Shown: in pieces, positions 7,199 through 11,687 of the stretch
How positions within the stretch are numbered: the stretch's first letter is position 1
How the letters are laid out: the number at the start of each line of letters is the position of its first letter
Source: CAVTZP01 sp964456815
GTDB taxonomy: Bacteria > Chloroflexota > Dehalococcoidia > Dehalococcoidales > BS750m-G39
Assembly: GCA_964456815.1 (NCBI GenBank)
Contig: CAYWCO010000031.1
Span: 1-11,687, forward strand
DNA length: 11,687 nt
Direction of reading: 5' to 3'
Translations under genes and position numbers: made by a program
Notes under the pieces: model-generated
What the model was told of the DNA's origin: nothing
Databases searched by the model: none
The model's input: only the letters and a program-made list of their open reading frames with translations

Positions 7199-7289
7199 GG
7201 GGTGTCTAAGAGGGGCGTTAGCCCCTCTTCTATAAAATACCTTCCCCCTCTCCAAGAATGGAGAGGGGGATAAAGGGGGTGAGGTTGAT
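7199..7289. repeat. Intergenic double-hairpin repeat, copy 2
   Basis: This is the second copy, in the same orientation as 9-96. The first stem is 9 bp (7208-7216 with 7221-7229, loop GTTA). The second is 12 bp (7243-7254 with 7259-7270, loop AGAA). Relative to copy 1, one A-T pair of the first stem has become G-C on both arms, keeping the pairing. It begins 9 nt past the rho stop codon. On the minus strand the second hairpin is followed by GGTATTTTATAG, so it may serve as the 3' end of the rho transcript. Confidence 0.8.
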
Positions 7290-7298
7290 AAATGCTCT

Positions 7299-8561
7299 CT
7301 ATGTCTCCTTGGTCAGGTTAGCCAGAAACTCGGCGTTGGTCTTTGTTTTACGCATGCGGTCAATGACTCGCTCGGTGGTCTCGGTAAAATTAGTGGAGTC
7401 GGAGGCAATCATGGAGACCATGCGCCGCAGCAGCCAGACCTGCTTTACCGTCTCCTCACCGAGCAGAAGCTCCTCCCGCCTGGTGCCGCTGCGCGGAATA
7501 TCCATTGCCGGGAAGACTCGCCGTTCCGCGAGGCGGCGGTCAAGGTGGAGCTCCATATTTCCTGTCCCCTTGAACTCCTCGTAGATAAGCTCATCCATAC
7601 GGCTACCGGTATCAATGAGGCAGGTAGCGATGATGGTTAGGCTGCCGCCCTCGGTGGTATTGCGGGCAGCGCCGAAGAAGTGCTTGGCGGGGTAGAGGGC
7701 GGCGGGGTCAATACCACCGGAGAGGGTACGACCGCTGGGTGGCATCACCAGGTTATAGGAGCGGGTGAGGCGGGTAATGCCGTCAAGTAGGATGACCACG
7801 TCCTTGGCTGTTTCCACCAGTCGCTTGGCTCTCTCCAGCGCCAGCTCAGCGACGCGGGTGTGGTGCTCCACCGGCTCGTCAAAGGTGGCTGATATTACCT
7901 CCCCCTTGGTCGAGCGCTTCATATCGGTAACCTCCTCAGGTCGCTCGCCGATGAGGCAGACCATAAGGTTGATATCGCTATAGTTGGTGGTGATGGCATT
8001 GGCGATGGATTTTAAGAGGATGGTTTTACCGGCTTTGGGTGGTGATACAATTAAGCCCCGTTGCCCCCGCCCGATGGGGGCAATGAGGTTGATAAGCCGG
8101 GTAGAAAGCTCATTGGGGTTGGTCTCAAGGTTAATCAGTTTATCGGGGAAGGTGGGGGTGAGTGAGCCAAAGGTGGGGCGGCCCTTGGCTAGCTCGGGGT
8201 CGGCGCCGTTAACCGCCTCAACCCTGACCAGTCCGTAGTATTTTTCACCTTCCTTGGGTGGTCTGCCCTGACCGGCGACGGTATCGCCGTTGCGCAGGCC
8301 GAAGCGGCGGATTTGGGACTGGGAGACATAGACATCGGCCGAGCTGGGCAGGAGGCTGTCTTGCCTCAGGAACCCGTAGCCCTCCGAGGTAATCTCAAGG
8401 ATGCCGCCGCAGAAGACGTAGCCCTGTTGTTCGGCGCTTGCCTGAAGCAGGCGCATGACGAGCTCCTGCTTCTTGAGGTTGGTGTAGCTGGTGATGCCCG
8501 CCCCCTTGGCGAGCTCAAGCAACTCCTCTCGACTTTTAGTTTCAAGTTCGTTAATGTTCAT
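7299..8561 (-). CDS. rho: Transcription termination factor Rho
   Basis: This is a 420-residue hexameric RNA helicase that ends transcription at Rho-dependent sites, close to the 419 of E. coli Rho and without the N-terminal insertion seen in some phyla. The N-terminal helix bundle (1-45) is followed by the OB fold with RNP1 GYGFLRQ (61-67). The ATPase domain has Walker A SPPKAGKT (173-180), catalytic Glu206 in GERPEE, and Walker B VVILLD (255-260). The Q-loop region (about 273-290) and R-loop region with KGTGNMELHL (331-340) are present, as is an arginine finger, Arg361 in SGTRR. Gly261 replaces the Ser that corresponds to E. coli Ser266. The ATG at 8561 has GAGG 7 nt upstream. It is the last gene of a pyrG-transaldolase-rho operon, 23 nt after the preceding stop. 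Confidence 0.97.
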   Translation of the reverse strand: MNINELETKSREELLELAKGAGITSYTNLKKQELVMRLLQASAEQQGYVFCGGILEITSEGYGFLRQDSLLPSSADVYVSQSQIRRFGLRNGDTVAGQGRPPKEGEKYYGLVRVEAVNGADPELAKGRPTFGSLTPTFPDKLINLETNPNELSTRLINLIAPIGRGQRGLIVSPPKAGKTILLKSIANAITTNYSDINLMVCLIGERPEEVTDMKRSTKGEVISATFDEPVEHHTRVAELALERAKRLVETAKDVVILLDGITRLTRSYNLVMPPSGRTLSGGIDPAALYPAKHFFGAARNTTEGGSLTIIATCLIDTGSRMDELIYEEFKGTGNMELHLDRRLAERRVFPAMDIPRSGTRREELLLGEETVKQVWLLRRMVSMIASDSTNFTETTERVIDRMRKTKTNAEFLANLTKET

Positions 8562-8584
8562 GGTAAAGCCTCGCTATGGTTGTT

Positions 8585-9238
8585 TTACTCCCCCTTTGAG
8601 ATTGCCTGCCAGTCGCTAAGGAAGCGAGCCACGCCGACATCAGTCAGGGGGTGTTGTATCATCTTCATCAGTACGCTATAAGGAACGGTGGCAATATGAG
8701 CCCCGGCTTTAGCTGCCACCACGCAGTGCTCGGGGTGACGAATGCTGGCGGCAATCACCTCGGTGGAGAATTTGTAATGGGCAAAGACATCAACAATATC
8801 CTTGACCAACTCCATGCCGTTGTGCCCGGCGTCATCCAGCCTGCCCACAAATGGGCTGACATAAGTAGCGCCGGCAAGTGCCCCGAGGAGGGCTTGATTT
8901 ACCGAGAAGCAGAGGGTCATATTTACCTTTATCTTCTCCTGGTGCAGGGCTGTTATTGCCTGGAGCCCTTCAGCGGTAGCTGGTATCTTGATATTGACAT
9001 TAGGTGCCCAGGAAGCCTTGAGGTGAGCCTCTTTTATCATGGACTCGGCGTTCTCGGCCAGCACCTCCGCCGAGACCGGCCCCGGGATAATAGAGCAGAT
9101 CTCCTTGACCACCGCTTCATAATCGGCGGTTTTTTCCTTGGACACCAGGGTGGGGTTGGTGGTAACCCCGCTCACGATTCCCAGCTTGGCGCCTTGCCTT
9201 ATCTGGTCAATATTGGCTGTATCAAGAAAGATTCTCAT
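8585..9238 (-). CDS. tal: Transaldolase of the small TalC/Fsa family
   Basis: This 217-residue cytoplasmic (beta/alpha)8 class I aldolase-type enzyme most likely transfers dihydroxyacetone units between sugar phosphates in the non-oxidative pentose phosphate pathway. It starts with the family's MRIFLDTAN. The Schiff-base Lys is Lys84 in KIPATAEGL. The residues that separate the two activities point to transaldolase: Glu58 and Phe130 stand where E. coli FsaA has Gln59 and Tyr131, and Thr108 is conserved. Databases often name such proteins fructose-6-phosphate aldolase, which these residues argue against. Its ATG overlaps the pyrG stop (ATGA), so translation is probably coupled to pyrG. Rho follows after 23 nt. 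The assignment to the family is firm; the substrate call is good but untested. Confidence 0.92.
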   Translation of the reverse strand: MRIFLDTANIDQIRQGAKLGIVSGVTTNPTLVSKEKTADYEAVVKEICSIIPGPVSAEVLAENAESMIKEAHLKASWAPNVNIKIPATAEGLQAITALHQEKIKVNMTLCFSVNQALLGALAGATYVSPFVGRLDDAGHNGMELVKDIVDVFAHYKFSTEVIAASIRHPEHCVVAAKAGAHIATVPYSVLMKMIQHPLTDVGVARFLSDWQAISKGE

Positions 9239-10881
9239 TTGTACCTCTCAGACGAAAGGGGCAGTGGTGGCTGAGCCCCTTCCCGTAGTATATCCTTAGC
9301 CGCCCCCATAAAATCGCGAAACAGTGGGTTGGGGCGAGCGGGGCGGGAGCTAAATTCAGGGTGAAACTGGCAGGCCACCATCCAGGGGTGGTCAGCCAGT
9401 TCGCAGATCTCAACCAGCTTGCCGTCCGGGGACAATCCGCTACAGACCATCCCCGCCGCCTCCAGCTGCTTGCGGTATTTATTATTAAATTCATAGCGAT
9501 GCCTGTGGCGTTCTTGGATTAGCTCCTGCCCGTAGGCAGTAGCGGCATGGCTGCCATTAACCAACTGGCAGGGGTAGTTGCCCAGGCGCATGGTGCCACC
9601 CTTGGCTGCCTTACCCCTTTGCTCGGGGAGGAGGTCAATGACGGGGTGGGGGGTACTAGCATCAAACTCGGTTGAGTTCGGCTCATTTGAGCCAAGGACA
9701 TGGCGGGCAAATTCTATTACCATGACGTGCATCCCCAGGCACAGCCCGAGGTAGGGGATTTTATTCTCGCGGGCATAGGTTGCCGCCTTTACCATGCCCT
9801 CTATGCCTCTAACACCGAAGCCGCCGGGGACGATAATACCCTGAGCCGAGCGCAACACGGAATCGTCTCCGTTGTTTTCCAGTGTCTCTGAGGGGACCCA
9901 GTTAAGCTCAGCATCCCGACCGTGATGGAGGGCGGCGTGGTATAGTGCCTCCCGCACTGAGAAGTAGGCATCTTTTAGTTCCACATATTTCCCCACCAGG
10001 GCGATATTAACCGGCTCGCGGGGTGTTTTAATGAGACTGACCATTTCCTGCCACTGCTTCAGGTCTGAGGAGTGAGGCTTTAGCCTGAGCTTGTCTATAA
10101 TTAATTGCCCCAGCCCCTCCTCCTCCAGGACAAGCGGCACCTCATAAATGGTGGATACCGTGGGCATGGGGATGACCGCCCTTTGTTCAACGTCACAGAA
10201 GAGTGATATTTTATCCCTTATCTCCTGGGAGATGGGGTGGTCGCTGCGGCAGATGATGATATCGGGCTGAATACCGATACGGCGTAGCTCGTTAACGCTG
10301 TGCTGTGTTGGCTTGGTCTTTATCTCCTGGGTGGAATTAAGATATGGGAGGAGGGTAACGTGGACATAGAGCACGTTATCCCGCCCCACATCGTTTCGCA
10401 TCTGTCTGATGGCTTCCAGGAAGGGCTGTCCTTCAATATCGCCGACGGTGCCACCGACCTCTATAACAACCACATCAGCCTTTGATTTCTCAGCCAGTAG
10501 ATTGAAGCGTTCCTTTATCTCGGTGGTAACATGGGGCACCACCTGTATCGTTCCTCCCAGGAAGTCGCCCCGCCTCTCCTTGGCGATAACGGTGCTATAG
10601 ATTTGACCCGAGGTAACGCTTGATTCGGTGCCGAGGTTAACATCAATGAAACGCTCGTAATTGCCAAGGTCAAGGTCGGTCTCAGCACCGTCCTGGGTGA
10701 CAAATACCTCACCATGCTGGTAGGGGGACATTGTCCCGGGGTCAACATTAAGGTAGGGGTCTAGCTTTTGTACTGACACTGTAATCTGGCGACTCTTTAA
10801 GATGGTACCAATGGAAGCGACGGTGATACCTTTTCCAACTGAACTAACTACACCACCAGTAACAAAGATATACCTTGACAT
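9235..10881 (-). CDS. pyrG: CTP synthase
   Basis: This 548-residue cytoplasmic enzyme aminates UTP to CTP using ATP and glutamine, with GTP as activator. The N-terminal synthetase domain starts SRYIFVTGGVVSSVGKG, with the P-loop Lys at 17. The C-terminal class I glutaminase domain (from about 290) has PGGFGVRG near 352-359, the nucleophile Cys381 in GLCLGMH, and His507/Glu509 in HPEFSSRP. The residue after GM is His385, where Gln is usual. I chose ATG 10881 (MSRYIF) by the family N-terminus; a TTG at 10893 would add four residues. It is the first gene of the operon, overlapping the transaldolase start by 4 nt, with a consensus promoter about 60 nt upstream. No B. subtilis-type pyrG terminator is obvious in the leader. 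Confidence 0.97.
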   Translation of the reverse strand: MSRYIFVTGGVVSSVGKGITVASIGTILKSRQITVSVQKLDPYLNVDPGTMSPYQHGEVFVTQDGAETDLDLGNYERFIDVNLGTESSVTSGQIYSTVIAKERRGDFLGGTIQVVPHVTTEIKERFNLLAEKSKADVVVIEVGGTVGDIEGQPFLEAIRQMRNDVGRDNVLYVHVTLLPYLNSTQEIKTKPTQHSVNELRRIGIQPDIIICRSDHPISQEIRDKISLFCDVEQRAVIPMPTVSTIYEVPLVLEEEGLGQLIIDKLRLKPHSSDLKQWQEMVSLIKTPREPVNIALVGKYVELKDAYFSVREALYHAALHHGRDAELNWVPSETLENNGDDSVLRSAQGIIVPGGFGVRGIEGMVKAATYARENKIPYLGLCLGMHVMVIEFARHVLGSNEPNSTEFDASTPHPVIDLLPEQRGKAAKGGTMRLGNYPCQLVNGSHAATAYGQELIQERHRHRYEFNNKYRKQLEAAGMVCSGLSPDGKLVEICELADHPWMVACQFHPEFSSRPARPNPLFRDFMGAAKDILREGAQPPLPLSSERYK

Positions 10882-10947
10882 TGGGGAAACCAAACCTAGG
10901 AATCTAGCCCGAAAGCACTCTTAAAACAAAGGGGCAGGTTTTTATAT

Positions 10948-10976
10948 ATTATAATGAGGGAAATACCAGTTGTCAA
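10948..10976 (-). promoter_or_regulatory. Perfect-consensus sigma70-type promoter of the pyrG operon
   Basis: On the minus strand TTGACA (10971-10976), exactly 17 nt, then TATAAT (10948-10953). The predicted start is about 10941-10942, inside a run of five A (10939-10943), giving a leader of about 60 nt before pyrG. Within the leader AAACCT near the 5' end can pair with AGGTTT near the start codon, with GCCC/GGGC nested inside. Confidence 0.88.
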
Positions 10977-10978
10977 GT

Positions 10979-11008
10979 TTGTATTGGCAACGGCGGTGGT
11001 GCTATTAT
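10979..11008 (+). promoter_or_regulatory. Putative extended -10 promoter of the Nudix gene
   Basis: TGc-TATTAT (-10 at 11003-11008) has a weak -35 TTGTAT at 10979-10984 (18-nt spacer). The expected start is near 11015, at the ATG at 11016, so the mRNA would be leaderless. Its -35 lies only 2 nt from the pyrG -35, so polymerase at one promoter should hinder the other. Confidence 0.45.
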
Positions 11009-11015
11009 TATGGCG

Positions 11016-11609
11016 ATGGAGCAAAGACTGAGGGAAGCCCTTTCCCGGAGGCAGAAGCGACATATCACTGAAGCCAAGCTGGTGCCTTCGGCGGTGCTGG
11101 TGCCTATCTATTATAAGGAAGGGCAGTATTATATCCTGTTTACCAAGCGGACGGAGTGGCTGAAGGAGCATAAGGGGCAGATATCCTTTCCCGGGGGTGC
11201 CCAGCATAAGGGGGATAGGACGCTGCTTGATACCGCTCTGCGTGAATGTGCCGAGGAGATAGGCTTAGCCCCCGACAAGGTTAAGGTACTGGGGGAGCTG
11301 GATGACACCCTCACCGAGACCTCCAGTTATGTTATCTCCCCCTTTGTTGCCCTTATCCCCTACCCCTATCAGTTCAGGGTTTATGGGGGGGAGGTTGATG
11401 AGATAATTGAAGCCCCTATCTCGGTGCTTCTGGACAAAGACCGCTTACATCAGAAGGCGGCGGTTTTAGGCGGTAAGGCTCTTAACTTTTACGTCTATAA
11501 GTATCAGGGGAAGGTAATCTGGGGGGCAACGGCCAAGATACTCAACCAGTTTCTTGATATTTTTAGCCGGGCGCTGGAGGGCTTAAGGCTGACTAGCCCC
11601 GAAATTTAG
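11016..11609 (+). CDS. Nudix hydrolase, CoA pyrophosphatase (NudL/UPF0035-like)
   Basis: This 197-residue cytoplasmic protein probably hydrolyses coenzyme A or its derivatives to 4'-phosphopantetheine and adenosine 3',5'-bisphosphate. The UPF0035 signature is present as LFTKRTEWLKEHKGQISFPGG, starting at 41, with Lys50 where Arg is usual. It runs into the Nudix box at 60-84, which ends RECAEEIGL. As in NudL-type enzymes, an acidic residue (Asp67) stands near the first Glu position of the classical box and the spacing is one longer. A later SPF (108-110) and GGEVDEI (124-130) fit the family. No Shine-Dalgarno precedes either ATG. I chose 11016 because the -10 element covers the bases just before ATG 11010, which would add Met-Ala. 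The gene diverges from pyrG. Family is confident, exact substrate less so. Confidence 0.9.
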   Translation: MEQRLREALSRRQKRHITEAKLVPSAVLVPIYYKEGQYYILFTKRTEWLKEHKGQISFPGGAQHKGDRTLLDTALRECAEEIGLAPDKVKVLGELDDTLTETSSYVISPFVALIPYPYQFRVYGGEVDEIIEAPISVLLDKDRLHQKAAVLGGKALNFYVYKYQGKVIWGATAKILNQFLDIFSRALEGLRLTSPEI

Positions 11610-11610
11610 G

Positions 11611-11687
11611 AAAATCAACCCCCCCGTTTTTAACCCGCGTCTTTTTTATTCATCCCCTCCCCAATTTTAACTTAGCTTTTTCTTCCC
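11611..11687 (+). other. C-rich, G-poor tract after the Nudix gene (rut-like)
   Basis: The 77 nt from just after the Nudix stop to the window edge contain 28 C and only 4 G on the plus strand, with several T-runs and no clear inverted repeat. This base skew is typical of Rho utilisation sites, so termination here may depend on Rho rather than on a hairpin. The window ends inside the tract. Confidence 0.35.

Larger units (their letters stand above)
6916..7298 (-). other. 383-bp regulatory intergenic region between rho and the longer surface-protein gene
   Basis: Reading on the minus strand from rho, this gap holds repeat copy 2 with its two hairpins, a degenerate fragment of the same repeat, and about 60 nt with no recognised element. 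It then holds a strong promoter, a well-initiated 17-codon ORF, and a small stem-loop just after that ORF's stop (6972-6990: 7-bp arms with one mismatch, 5-nt loop). A second Shine-Dalgarno (AAGGAGG, 6931-6937) lies 15 nt before the surface-protein ATG, longer than the usual spacing. Its AGGA can pair with TCCT only four bases upstream, so access to it may be restricted. Confidence 0.7.

Noticed and set aside
7162..7289. Possible CRISPR repeats from the similar hairpin units
   Set aside because: Only one full copy and one decayed fragment here, no regular spacers and no cas genes.
7258..7584. Plus-strand open frame starting MERGIKGVR
   Set aside because: Its start is translated from the intergenic repeat and the rest is antisense to rho; such MERGIKGVR peptides are typical false genes made by this kind of repeat.
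8651..9274. Plus-strand open frame of 207 codons opposite the transaldolase gene
   Set aside because: Wholly antisense to a confidently identified gene, with low-complexity composition and no family resemblance; it reflects codon bias of the real gene.
10882..10893. TTG start for pyrG adding MVSP
   Set aside because: The ATG at 10881 gives the standard CTP synthase N-terminus; the TTG has no convincing ribosome site.
10882..10947. Riboswitch or classical pyrG attenuator in the pyrG leader
   Set aside because: Only about 60 nt with short interrupted pairings and no terminator with a T-run; not enough structure to name.

Overview
This 11.7-kb window looks like a chromosomal segment of an uncultured bacterium, probably a Chloroflexota of the Dehalococcoidia type. 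That placement is an inference from protein style (large BNR/Asp-box surface proteins, a UPF0173/PF13483-like metallo-hydrolase, the housekeeping proteins) and was not tested by a search. No tRNA, rRNA, CRISPR array or transposase is visible.

Right half (about 7.3-11.6 kb): a housekeeping block. A minus-strand operon runs pyrG (CTP synthase) - small transaldolase (TalC/Fsa family) - rho. pyrG and the transaldolase overlap by 4 nt (ATGA), and rho follows after 23 nt. It is driven by a sigma70-type promoter with perfect consensus hexamers (TTGACA-N17-TATAAT). A NudL-like CoA pyrophosphatase gene diverges from the same short region with a promoter placed back-to-back.

Left half (about 0.1-7.1 kb): a cell-surface module. 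Two large tandem minus-strand genes encode secreted, C-terminally membrane-anchored proteins with Asp-box beta-propeller repeats (the longer one first in transcription order). The shorter one clearly carries two fibronectin-III-like modules before its anchor; the longer one carries similar but more divergent modules. They are S-layer-like candidates. The upstream gene has a strong extended -10 promoter, a leader of about 150 nt and, within that leader, a 17-codon ORF with a near-ideal Shine-Dalgarno (MTRTRKGSEMKTNRNPK). A perfect 13-bp hairpin separates the two surface genes. A plus-strand metallo-beta-lactamase-fold gene converges on them tail-to-tail, with 5 nt between the stop codons.

The surface module plus the MBL gene is bracketed by two direct copies of a roughly 90-bp intergenic repeat (9-96 and 7199-7289). 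Each copy is built from two hairpins, and one base pair of the first hairpin has changed in a compensatory way between copies. Several genes (MBL, Nudix, the shorter surface protein) have promoter-like -10 elements only 7-9 nt before the start codon and no Shine-Dalgarno, which suggests leaderless transcripts.

The points most worth following are the leader peptide ahead of the surface-protein gene, the repeat-bracketed surface module, a Rho with Gly at the bicyclomycin-contact serine position, and active-site substitutions in the MBL protein (HxHxGH) and CTP synthase (GMH instead of GMQ).
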